DNA of 64,000 nt, from assembly GCA_964579725.1 (NCBI GenBank), contig CAZOHG010000014.1, positions 3,568-67,567 on the forward strand. Reading direction: 5' to 3'. Every line of letters begins with the position of its first letter. The first letter of the stretch is position 1. Position numbers and translations under genes: made by a program. Below, in pieces: positions 17,479 through 25,208 of the stretch. The DNA is from CAZOHG01 sp964579725 (GTDB lineage: Bacteria > Zhuqueibacterota > JdFR-76 > BMS3Abin05). The notes beneath the pieces were generated by a model. It saw only the letters and a list, made by a program, of their open reading frames with translations, was not told the DNA's origin and ran no database searches.

Positions 17479-19473
17479 TTAGTGGAGCATTTGGATATTA
17501 ACGTGACGATTTCGAATGTATTTTTCAAACCAGGAAAATTCCTTCTCCATTTTAAAAAGCTGCTGTCTGAGATCGTGAGGGCCGTGTCCGGAACCGGGGA
17601 AAGCCACCATTTCCACCGGGCAGCCGTTGCGCTTCAAGCCGCGGTACATTTCCAAACTTTGCGGAAAGGGGACGCGACGGTCCTTTTCACCGCAAAAGAT
17701 CAGGGTGGGCGTCCGGGCATTTTTGACATACAAGACAGCGGATTTTTTCAGCCAGAAAAATGGGTTGTCGTACGGACTACCGGCAAACCAGATTTCCCGA
17801 ATGTAGTGCATGTCGGTCTGTGCGTAAAAGGAGAGCCAATCGGCTCCACCCGCGCCGGAAGAAGCCGCTTTAAACAAATGAGTGTGCGTGACGGTCCAAT
17901 TGGTTTCGTGCCCTCCGGCGCTCCACCCCATAATGCCCAAACTATCTTTGTGCGCCCAACCTTTGCTGACGAGAAAATTCACGCCCGAGAGGATGTCGTC
18001 CCAATCTTTCTCAAAATAATGGCCGATAATGGCTCGCATGCAGGAATCGCCGTAGCCCGTACTACCGCGGTAGTTGGGTTGAAAAATAAGGTAGCCGTGT
18101 GCCGCCCACACGCCCGGGTAGTAGCCAAAACTAAAGGAAAGGGTGTTTTTAACGGAAGACTCAGGCCCGCCATGAATTTGCGTAATCAGCGGATACGCGC
18201 GCGTCGAATCGTAGTGGAGGGGTTTAATCAGGATTCCCTCTGCACGCCACCCATCCGAACTTTTCCAATGAATAGTAGTGTACTGAGGAAGCAACAAACT
18301 GTCGGCAATGGCATTTACGTGCGTCACGCGTAGGGGGTTCCATTTTCGAAGAGAAGTGGTGTAGATTTCGGGTGGATTTTGCGGATCGGTAAACACAAAA
18401 GCAAGGCGGTCAAGCGACGCCTTGTAGCGCAAACCGGAAAGAACGCCCACGTGGTGGGTGAGTTGTTTCCACCGGCCGTTCCGTCGATTTAGGCGAAAAA
18501 GCTGAACGTTTGTCCCTGTGTTGGCGGTAAAATAGAGCGTAGACTTTTTCTTTCCGCCGAAAAAGAGGCTGTACACCTGATAGGGAAAGCTGGGCAGGAG
18601 ATCGACGATTTTGCCCGTGGCCAAATTAAGACGAAAAATGGATTCCTGGTAGTAGGTCTCCAATTTTTCGTTGGAATCCGAAATAAAGAGCAGATTTTTG
18701 CCTTCCGGTTCCCAGTACACCGAGCGCTCAATGGCGCCGTTGTGCGTGAGTTGCCGGAGAGAATGCGATGTGAAATCGAAGAGGTAAATTTCATTGTGAA
18801 TGTCTTCATCGCGAAGCGCAGAAGGCGCAGCAATAAATGCAATTTGTTTGCCGTTCGGCGAAATGGCAAAGGAGCGAATGGAAAAATCTCCGTTAATGAG
18901 CAAGGAGTCTTTTCGAGTCGCGAGGTCAAATCTCCACAAATGAACGTTTTTACGTTTGTGATCCACGTAATAGGCGTTCCCTCGCGCGTACTGGGCCTTT
19001 TTTTCCTCGCTCGTCAAACTGTCTGCTGCCAGAAAGTACAGCGATCGGCCGTCTCGGCTCCACGTGTATTGCGAAAGTCCCGGGTTGTGGTGCGTCATTT
19101 GCACGGCCTCGCCGCCGCAGGCTGGTAGAAAGAAAATTTGGGAGGAGCCATTTCGCGCGCTTAGAAAAGCAATGGTTTGGCCGTCGGGAGACCAGCGCGG
19201 AGAACGTTCTCCGGCATTTGAAAAGGTCAATTGGCGGAAATTTTTCCCCGAAAGTGTTGCGAGAAAAATATGGGAGACCCGCTTATTCTGACTCCAATCC
19301 GATACGGAAGCTTGAAATAAAACTTGTTTGGCATCGGGCGACCAGGCAAGGGAGGACAGCCGCTTAAATTTGAAAATGTCCCGAAAAGTCATTGGGCGTT
19401 TGGGAGCACCCGCCGCCAAATTTAGCAGACCCAAAAGACTTAAGAATATTACCGGAGCTATTTTTTTTTGCAC
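17479..19473 (-). CDS. S9 family prolyl-oligopeptidase-like serine peptidase, exported
   Basis: 664 residues from a GTG at 19473. A signal peptide (KKIAPVIFLSLLGLLNLAAG) begins directly after this start and AAAGGAAC lies upstream; an ATG at 19536 would put a non-signal stretch in front. N-terminal TolB-like propeller (SPDAKQVLFQAS, SPDGQTIAFLSARNG) to about residue 390, then an alpha/beta hydrolase domain with nucleophile GWSAGG, acidic residue in GEKDRRVPF and His in GSGHGPHD. It probably degrades imported oligopeptides in the periplasm. The downstream phosphate genes may share its transcript, but a functional tie is not evident. Confidence 0.92.
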   Translation of the reverse strand: MQKKIAPVIFLSLLGLLNLAAGAPKRPMTFRDIFKFKRLSSLAWSPDAKQVLFQASVSDWSQNKRVSHIFLATLSGKNFRQLTFSNAGERSPRWSPDGQTIAFLSARNGSSQIFFLPACGGEAVQMTHHNPGLSQYTWSRDGRSLYFLAADSLTSEEKKAQYARGNAYYVDHKRKNVHLWRFDLATRKDSLLINGDFSIRSFAISPNGKQIAFIAAPSALRDEDIHNEIYLFDFTSHSLRQLTHNGAIERSVYWEPEGKNLLFISDSNEKLETYYQESIFRLNLATGKIVDLLPSFPYQVYSLFFGGKKKSTLYFTANTGTNVQLFRLNRRNGRWKQLTHHVGVLSGLRYKASLDRLAFVFTDPQNPPEIYTTSLRKWNPLRVTHVNAIADSLLLPQYTTIHWKSSDGWRAEGILIKPLHYDSTRAYPLITQIHGGPESSVKNTLSFSFGYYPGVWAAHGYLIFQPNYRGSTGYGDSCMRAIIGHYFEKDWDDILSGVNFLVSKGWAHKDSLGIMGWSAGGHETNWTVTHTHLFKAASSGAGGADWLSFYAQTDMHYIREIWFAGSPYDNPFFWLKKSAVLYVKNARTPTLIFCGEKDRRVPFPQSLEMYRGLKRNGCPVEMVAFPGSGHGPHDLRQQLFKMEKEFSWFEKYIRNRHVNIQMLH

Positions 19474-19579
19474 GGAACGGGTTCCTTTATGAAAAAGATA
19501 CGGTGTCCGATGACAAAAATTTTCCGCGAAATCCACAAAATGCGCGTGCCGCCAAAGGCACTTCTCTATTTTTCACTCA

Positions 19580-19607
19580 AATATAGAAAAAATCGTGTAA
19601 AAATCAA
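19580..19607 (-). promoter_or_regulatory. Probable promoter of the S9 peptidase gene
   Basis: On the minus strand TTGATT, 16 bases, TATATT. It lies about 110 bases before the GTG start, in the 384-base gap shared with the divergent histidine kinase gene. Confidence 0.45.
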
Positions 19608-19694
19608 GTTTTTTTGTTCCCTTAAAAAAATCTAACAATTCCTGAACAGAAATAAAATAAGCCGGTTGGGAGTCAAATTGGTTTGAATATTTAC

Positions 19695-19723
19695 TTGAAA
19701 CTTAACCGATTTTATTTTAAATT
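19695..19723 (+). promoter_or_regulatory. Probable promoter of the kinase/regulator operon
   Basis: TTGAAA, 17 bases, TAAATT, about 135 bases before the kinase ATG. The -10 is weaker than others in the window. Confidence 0.35.
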
Positions 19724-19857
19724 GGTTACGAAAATTTAGGGAAACGGTGGCAGCCGATCGAAATGCAACTATTTGTTCAGCCTGATTTTGAAAGACGTTG
19801 TTTTTGTCTGGCAGCAAACGGGCAGGACAATGCCCCTGGCTTAAATGTGGATGAGTC

Positions 19858-21465
19858 ATGTCCCAAAATGTGCCGAATTTTACTTTGTACCAGCGACTTT
19901 TTGACCTCTGTGAAAACGGACTTTTTCTTTTGAGCAAAGAGTTCGTTGTTTTGCAGGCCAATAAACGTGCCGGCAAGCTTCTGGCCATTCCCCCTGAAAA
20001 AATGATTGGAGAGCCCTTGTCCAGGTGGGTATTGGGGGAAGCCGGTCGGTTGTCCGATCATGCCGAAAAAGAATGGTTTCCTGTTCGGCTGAACGGTGAA
20101 AAAGCGGCTCGCTATTGGGCTTCATGGCATTCCTTTGGGAACGATTCGGGGACAGTTTTTTTATTTCAGTTGGTCTCTTCCGATGTGTTCACTTTGCCCG
20201 ACCGTTACTCGAAAGAATTGCAGCGAAAAATGGAAAATTTGCAGGATATTCTTTCCCTTAGCCGCCAATTGCTTTCCACTTCCGATTTGGAACAGGTCCT
20301 GCAAACCATTTTGAAATTAATCGCTGATCGTCTGGACAGTAATAGCTGTGCGATCAGTCTCCTGTCCGAAGACGGGAAAGGGTTGCGATTGGTCGCCCAG
20401 CGCGCGTCGGAAATCGCCTTTCGTCTCGGGGAAATTGGTGAGGCCATTCCGTTTAAGATTTTGGAAATTTCTTTTCGAGCCGTCCAACAACGGCAGCCCG
20501 TGTACATTCCGGATATTCGAACCGAGCCGAATCTTTCAAAGCACATACGGGATTTTCACAAATCGGTTGGCTTGGTGTCCATTTTGGATGTCCCCATGAT
20601 CGGGCCGGAAGGCGTCTTGGGGATTTTGCACGTCAATCAGTACACATTTGGCCGTCGCTATCGCCCGGACGAAATTGAATTTGCGCAAACCCTGGCCAAT
20701 CAAGCGGCGATTGCCGTTCTAAACGCCCGGCTCTACGCCAACCAACGCGCTGCTTACGAGCAATTGGAACAAACACAAAATCGCCTTTTGGAGGCGGAAA
20801 GACTTTCGGCGCTTGGGGAACTTTCGGCTGCCATTGCCCACGAAATTCGAAACCCCCTGGGAGCCATTTCCAATTCCATTAGCGTGCTGCGGCGGGACAT
20901 GGAATTTCCCGGTGTTTACAACGAACTCATTGAAATTGTGTCCAAGGAAACCGAACGGATTAAAAAAATCACAGACGATTTTTTGCTCTTTGCACGTCCT
21001 CGAAAACCCATTTTCGAAGAGATCAATTTGTCCGAGCTTATTCGGTCCGAAATTTCTGTTCTTTTAAAAGACACCGAGCGCTTTAAAAATATTTCGTTTG
21101 AAATATCTCCCGAGACTTCTGTTTTTCTTTTTGCAGACCGGCAACAATTGTTGGAGGTGTTTGAGAATCTTTTTCTTAATGCGGCCGTGGCCATGAACAA
21201 TGGCGGTAAAATTTGGGTTCGACTGAATGAAAATACACAAGGGGGAACCATTTTAGTAGAAATAGAGGACAATGGTTCCGGAATTCCTGCCCATGTACTT
21301 CCACATATTTTTAAGCCTTTTTATTCCACGCGAAGTTCGGGAACCGGGCTGGGATTGTCAATTGTTAAACGAATCGTAGACGAGCACAGAGGCAAGATTA
21401 ATGTGATCAGTCGGCCGGGCCAAGGCACGCGCGTTCGACTGTTTTTGCGCCGTAACCAGAATTGA
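19858..21465 (+). CDS. Soluble PAS-GAF sensor histidine kinase
   Basis: 535 residues with no membrane helix, so a cytoplasmic sensor. PAS-like region about 5-110, GAF about 140-290 (SLLSEDGKGLRLVAQ, FAQTLANQAAIAVLNARLYA). The dimerisation/phospho-acceptor domain has AIAHEIRNPLGA near residue 327. The ATPase has the N box ENLFLNAAVAM and G boxes EDNGSGIPAHV and GTGLGLSIV. It ends 11 bases before an NtrC-type regulator gene, so the two form a two-component pair. The signal is unknown; GAF-containing soluble kinases of this kind often respond to small molecules or redox state. Confidence 0.93.
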   Translation: MSQNVPNFTLYQRLFDLCENGLFLLSKEFVVLQANKRAGKLLAIPPEKMIGEPLSRWVLGEAGRLSDHAEKEWFPVRLNGEKAARYWASWHSFGNDSGTVFLFQLVSSDVFTLPDRYSKELQRKMENLQDILSLSRQLLSTSDLEQVLQTILKLIADRLDSNSCAISLLSEDGKGLRLVAQRASEIAFRLGEIGEAIPFKILEISFRAVQQRQPVYIPDIRTEPNLSKHIRDFHKSVGLVSILDVPMIGPEGVLGILHVNQYTFGRRYRPDEIEFAQTLANQAAIAVLNARLYANQRAAYEQLEQTQNRLLEAERLSALGELSAAIAHEIRNPLGAISNSISVLRRDMEFPGVYNELIEIVSKETERIKKITDDFLLFARPRKPIFEEINLSELIRSEISVLLKDTERFKNISFEISPETSVFLFADRQQLLEVFENLFLNAAVAMNNGGKIWVRLNENTQGGTILVEIEDNGSGIPAHVLPHIFKPFYSTRSSGTGLGLSIVKRIVDEHRGKINVISRPGQGTRVRLFLRRNQN

Positions 21466-21476
21466 ACTGAGGACAA

Positions 21477-22856
21477 ATGGAAAAAATTCTCCTCATTGAA
21501 GACGAAAAAAATCTGCGTAGAAGTCTGGCGCTCACTTTGGAAATGGAGGGATACGCGGTTGAAGAAGCAACCAGCGGGGAAGAGGGGCTGAAAAGAGTTG
21601 CCTCGAATGAAATCGATGTGGTCATTACCGATGTTCGGCTGCCCGAAATGGACGGCATTCAGGTGATTCGAGAAGTGAAAAGCCTGAAACCGGATGTAGA
21701 AGTTTTGGTAATGACGGCTTTCGGTTCCATTGAAAATGCCGTGGAAGCGCTGCAGGAAGGCGCCAGCGATTACATCACCAAGCCCTTTCGGGAAGATGAA
21801 TTTCGGGTTCGGTTGCAAAAAGCGTTGGATCAAAGACGCCTCAAAACACGATTGCGAAATTTGGAATTGGCGCGGCAACAGCAGGTTGGTTTTGAGAATA
21901 TTGTGACGGTCAGCGCCAAAATGAAGAAAATTCTCGCTCAGATTCAATCTATTGCGCCAACCGACAGTACAGTGTTTATCAGCGGCGAAAGCGGTACAGG
22001 AAAGGAACTCATTGCCTCCGCGATTCACCAGATGAGCACCCGTAAAGAGGGGCCCTTTGTACCGGTGAATTGCGGGGCGATTCCAGAAAATCTCATGGAA
22101 AGCGAATTGTTTGGCCACGCCAAAGGGGCTTTTACAGGCGCTTCTTCTGACAAAATCGGTTTGGTAGAACAGGCCAACGACGGAACGCTGTTTTTAGATG
22201 AAATAGGGGAGGCCACATTGGCCGTTCAGGTTCGGTTGCTCCGTTTTCTGGAAAATGGAGAGCTGCGCCGCGTAGGAGACCCGAATGTGCGCTACGCCAA
22301 TGTGCGGCTCATTTCGGCTACCAATCGCGATTTGCAAGACGCCATTCGGGAGGGTAGATTTCGAGAAGACCTTTTTTACCGAATTCATGTTATCCCCATT
22401 GTATTGCCTCCCTTGCGTGAAAGAATAGAGGATATTCCTGTTCTGGCACATTATTTTGTTCGAAAATATGTGGAAAAATTTAAAAAGCCCATAAAATTTA
22501 TTTCGCCTGAAGCAATGAATGTTCTATTGACGTATTCCTGGCCGGGAAATGTGCGTGAATTGCAGAACACTATTGAATACGCCTGTACTTTTGCCACGCC
22601 CCCCAAAATTGTTTCCGAAGACCTGCCTGAAGCTGTTTTAGGGCGGAATACAAGAGTGATTTCATCTATTTCCAAGAAGTCGCTTTCCTTGGCAGAATGT
22701 GAACGTGATTATATTCTTCAGGTACTACGCGAAACCAATTGGCACCAGAAAAAAGCCTGTGAAATTCTGGAAATCTCAAAGGCTACCTTGTACCGGCGGC
22801 TCAAAGAGTACGGTATTTCACCCAAAAAGTTAAAGGGAATGAAGGTTTCAGAATGA
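21477..22856 (+). CDS. NtrC-family sigma54 response regulator
   Basis: 459 residues. The receiver domain has ILLIEDEKN, phospho-Asp in DVVITDVRLPE and Lys in YITKPF. The AAA+ domain, about 135-370, has GESGTGKE, GAFTGA and LFLDEIGE. The Fis-type HTH is HQKKACEILEISKATLYRRL. The ribosome site is TGAGGA. It is co-transcribed with the preceding kinase. A perfect 10-bp inverted repeat starts 12 bases after its stop and is followed by a -24/-12-like promoter in front of the next gene, which I infer to be its own target. Confidence 0.94.
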   Translation: MEKILLIEDEKNLRRSLALTLEMEGYAVEEATSGEEGLKRVASNEIDVVITDVRLPEMDGIQVIREVKSLKPDVEVLVMTAFGSIENAVEALQEGASDYITKPFREDEFRVRLQKALDQRRLKTRLRNLELARQQQVGFENIVTVSAKMKKILAQIQSIAPTDSTVFISGESGTGKELIASAIHQMSTRKEGPFVPVNCGAIPENLMESELFGHAKGAFTGASSDKIGLVEQANDGTLFLDEIGEATLAVQVRLLRFLENGELRRVGDPNVRYANVRLISATNRDLQDAIREGRFREDLFYRIHVIPIVLPPLRERIEDIPVLAHYFVRKYVEKFKKPIKFISPEAMNVLLTYSWPGNVRELQNTIEYACTFATPPKIVSEDLPEAVLGRNTRVISSISKKSLSLAECERDYILQVLRETNWHQKKACEILEISKATLYRRLKEYGISPKKLKGMKVSE

Positions 22857-22867
22857 ACCGTTGTGGG

Positions 22868-22891
22868 CTTGCAATCTGAAAAGATTGCAAG
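22868..22891 (+). promoter_or_regulatory. Inverted repeat, candidate enhancer site for the NtrC-like regulator
   Basis: CTTGCAATCT, loop GAAA, AGATTGCAAG: ten perfect base pairs. There is no T-run, so it is a poor terminator. Its centre is about 110 bases upstream of a sigma54-like promoter, the usual place for an activator binding site. Confidence 0.45.
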
Positions 22892-22987
22892 AGTGATTTG
22901 GTTCTCCGGGAATGCCCATTCCGTAGGAATTGTTCTAACTCTTTAATAAATAGGAAGCTTTTTTTCTTGGTTTGATTTCAACAAAAA

Positions 22988-23002
22988 TGGCACGGTAGTT
23001 GT
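22988..23002 (+). promoter_or_regulatory. Sigma54 (-24/-12) promoter candidate
   Basis: TGGCACGGTAGTTGT: the -24 half TGGCACG is consensus and GG is followed by ten bases and then GT (consensus GC). It points toward the receiver-only gene at 23168, predicting a start of transcription near 23013. Confidence 0.5.
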
Positions 23003-23017
23003 AAATAATATAAGCAA

Positions 23018-23133
23018 ATTGAGAGCTGCCACGGGTTTGTGGTAGTATCATTCCCCCCTTAAAACCTCCTTTATCACGTGTGGTGTGTGGTGTGGTTGAA
23101 AAAGGCAGTATATGAAAGGTGGCAGCTCTCAAT
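23018..23133. repeat. 116-base element bounded by 15-bp perfect inverted repeats
   Basis: ATTGAGAGCTGCCAC (23018-23032) and GTGGCAGCTCTCAAT (23119-23133) are perfect reverse complements. The interior has a pyrimidine-rich part and a GTGTGGT tandem. It either forms a long hairpin in the leader of the downstream gene or is a small transposon-like (MITE) insertion; no clear target duplication flanks it. Confidence 0.7.
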
Positions 23134-23167
23134 GTTATTTCTCAATTTCTGAATCGGGGAAAGGCGT

Positions 23168-23536
23168 GTGAAAAGCAGGCTGCTACTTATTGACAAAGAA
23201 ACAAATTTCAGACGTTCATTGGCAATCGATCTTCGTCAACATGGATTCGACGTTTGGGAAGCGGGGAGCCATTTTGAGGCGGAACAGTTACTTGAGCAAA
23301 CCCCTTTTGATTCGATTATTTTAGACGTCGAACCGGTTTTCAAAGATTGGCAAGCGCTTGTTGAGTACATTCAATATCGTCAGCCGGACAGTCAATTGAT
23401 TTTTACGTCGGCGTTTGATTATTCGGAAATGTATCCGATTCTCTTGGAATGGGGTGATCGCCCTTTTTTTGTGAAACCCTTTAAATGTGTTGACTTAGTT
23501 CGTCTTTGCCGGAAAAAAGCCGTTGTTTTCAATTGA
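23168..23536 (+). CDS. Receiver-only response-regulator-like protein
   Basis: 122 residues, receiver fold only. LLLIDKETNF matches the acidic pocket region in altered form, Asp lies in SIILDVEP, and the Lys is in FFVKPFK. The rest is divergent, and no DNA-binding part follows. GTG start with GGGGAAAGG before it. It sits behind a sigma54-like promoter, just after a kinase/NtrC-like pair, so it may be a modulator or phosphate sink of that pathway. An intrinsic terminator follows. Confidence 0.8.
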   Translation: MKSRLLLIDKETNFRRSLAIDLRQHGFDVWEAGSHFEAEQLLEQTPFDSIILDVEPVFKDWQALVEYIQYRQPDSQLIFTSAFDYSEMYPILLEWGDRPFFVKPFKCVDLVRLCRKKAVVFN

Positions 23537-23592
23537 TTTGACTTCCCGAAAGGGAAGAACATAAAAATTCCCCTAACCCAACCAACCCAATG

Positions 23593-23625
23593 AGCCGGGG
23601 CAGATTTATTCTCCCCGGCTTTTTG
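23593..23625 (+). terminator. Intrinsic terminator after the receiver gene
   Basis: AGCCGGGG (23593-23600) pairs with CCCCGGCT (23613-23620) and is followed by a T-run. It separates the receiver gene from the convergent yjbQ gene. Confidence 0.88.
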
Positions 23626-23645
23626 GTTTTTGGCTAAGAGGCTTC

Positions 23646-24059
23646 TTATTCTCCTATGACTTTAATAAGCACGCGCTTGCGCCGTTGCCCGTCAAATTCC
23701 GCGTAATAGACCTGTTGCCAGGGCCCAAAATCCAATTTGCCGTTAGTAACCGGAATAATAACCTCGTGGTGAATGAGCAGACTTTTTAAATGGGCATCTC
23801 CGTTTGTCTCCCCGGTTCGATGGTGGCGGTAATCGGGGCGGAAAGGCGCCAATTTTTCCAGCCACTCGTCAATATCCTGAATCAAACCCGCCTCCGCATC
23901 ATTCACGTAAATTCCGGCAGTAATGTGCATGGCCGAAACCAAAATCATACCCTCCTGAATGCCGCTTTTTCGCAAGGCCTTTTCTACATCACGTGTAATA
24001 TTAATGTACTCGCGATGTTTTTGGGTGTTAAACCACAAATATTCGGTGTGAAATTTCAT
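23646..24059 (-). CDS. YjbQ/UPF0047 family protein
   Basis: 137 residues of the YjbQ family (secondary thiamine-phosphate synthase enzyme). The family signature of conserved His/Glu/Asp residues is present: SAMHITAGIYVNDAE, GDAHLKSLLIHHE and GPWQQVYYAEFDG. Relatives show weak thiamin-phosphate synthase activity, but the physiological role is not settled. GGAGGACGG before the ATG. Monocistronic and convergent with the receiver gene. Confidence 0.92.
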   Translation of the reverse strand: MKFHTEYLWFNTQKHREYINITRDVEKALRKSGIQEGMILVSAMHITAGIYVNDAEAGLIQDIDEWLEKLAPFRPDYRHHRTGETNGDAHLKSLLIHHEVIIPVTNGKLDFGPWQQVYYAEFDGQRRKRVLIKVIGE

Positions 24060-24186
24060 CCGTCCTCCAAAATTTTGCTAATCTTTTTTCAATCAAAATA
24101 AATAATTTGAACCAAAAGGTCAAGTATTTTGCAAAGGATAGAAAAATCAGTCCAAAGGAAAAGGCAAGAGAATTTGTCTATTTGGC

Positions 24187-24215
24187 TTGATTTTTAATCG
24201 AATTTTACCTATTAT
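24187..24215 (+). promoter_or_regulatory. Sigma70-type promoter of the lipoprotein operon
   Basis: TTGATT, 17 bases, TATTAT, ending about 55 bases before the lipoprotein start codon. Confidence 0.5.
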
Positions 24216-24269
24216 TTATTTCAATTGTGTGAAAATTGATGAACAGTGCTTCTAAATATGGAGAATTCA

Positions 24270-25208
24270 ATGGTACGCTATTTGAAATGGTTAGGATTCT
24301 CGGCTTTGCTTGTCCTATCGACGGTTTCTTGTTCGAAGGGGGGAGGATATGTCCAGAAGGTCATCGTACAAACACCGTGGGGGAGTGCACCCGGTCAATT
24401 TGGCCTTTTGCAAGAAGCCGAAGGCGTGGGGCCGGAAGCCATGACCGTGGACGCGAATAAGCATCTGTGGATTTTGGACATTGTTAACAGCCGGGTTCAA
24501 GAATTTAATTTTGGCGGACAATTTGTGCGGGCGTTGTCCATTCCTTTGCGGGCCATGGATTTGGTGGTGGATCAAAAAAACGAACTGATTCTGTTAGCAC
24601 CCTACGAGGGTCAAATGGTGGTCATGAATGAAACGGGTAATGTTCTCCGGCGGTTTCCCCTTCCTCCCAATTTGGAATTGGTGGAGGGAATTCAGTTGGA
24701 AAAAAATGGGCTTGCCGTGACCACATCCGAGCAAAAAACTGTGCTTGTTTTATCCGCTGAGGATTTGACACATCTAAAACAGGCACCGAGTTTAATGAAA
24801 AAAAATCCTGTCCCGGAACATGGTTTTTCCAGTCCCTACAGCACAAGGCGGTTTGTCACCCGCTGGCTCGGAAAAACGAGTGGAGAAATAGACATTCTGA
24901 ACGCATCGGGGGAAAAAATCAACCACATTCAGGTTCACCCCGAGTTTGAATTGGGATCTATTCAATTTTTAAATGAGGACAAAAAGAAAAATTTCTACGT
25001 TTTAGAAGAACTTTTCCCCGCTCCTCGCGAGTCTCTTTTTCGGGTGATTCGATATTCGGCTGGTGGGCAAAAAATAGCTTCCATTGACATCCCCAACAAA
25101 AATATTATTGAGGTTCACAAGCCGATATATGTGGATGCCGACGGCTCGGTCTATTTTTTAAGCGTTCAACCGCAGAAATTTGAAGTCGTGAAATGGGAAT
25201 GGGATTAA
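24270..25208 (+). CDS. Lipoprotein with NHL/six-bladed propeller-like repeats
   Basis: 312 residues from ATG 24270, which has GGAG six bases upstream; earlier in-frame GTG 24246 and ATG 24258 lack a ribosome site and would lengthen the signal. The signal peptide ends in STVSC, a lipobox-like site. The body has repeats of the type EAMTVDANKHLWILDIVNSR and VQEFNFGGQFVRAL, as in NHL or 6-blade propellers. Probable envelope scaffold or binding protein; ligand unknown. Its stop codon overlaps the next ATG (TAATG). Confidence 0.75.
   Translation: MVRYLKWLGFSALLVLSTVSCSKGGGYVQKVIVQTPWGSAPGQFGLLQEAEGVGPEAMTVDANKHLWILDIVNSRVQEFNFGGQFVRALSIPLRAMDLVVDQKNELILLAPYEGQMVVMNETGNVLRRFPLPPNLELVEGIQLEKNGLAVTTSEQKTVLVLSAEDLTHLKQAPSLMKKNPVPEHGFSSPYSTRRFVTRWLGKTSGEIDILNASGEKINHIQVHPEFELGSIQFLNEDKKKNFYVLEELFPAPRESLFRVIRYSAGGQKIASIDIPNKNIIEVHKPIYVDADGSVYFLSVQPQKFEVVKWEWD

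Noticed and set aside
22935..23132. Minus-strand 65-residue open frame across the inverted-repeat element
   Set aside because: No ribosome site, composition follows the repeat, and it crosses the promoter region.
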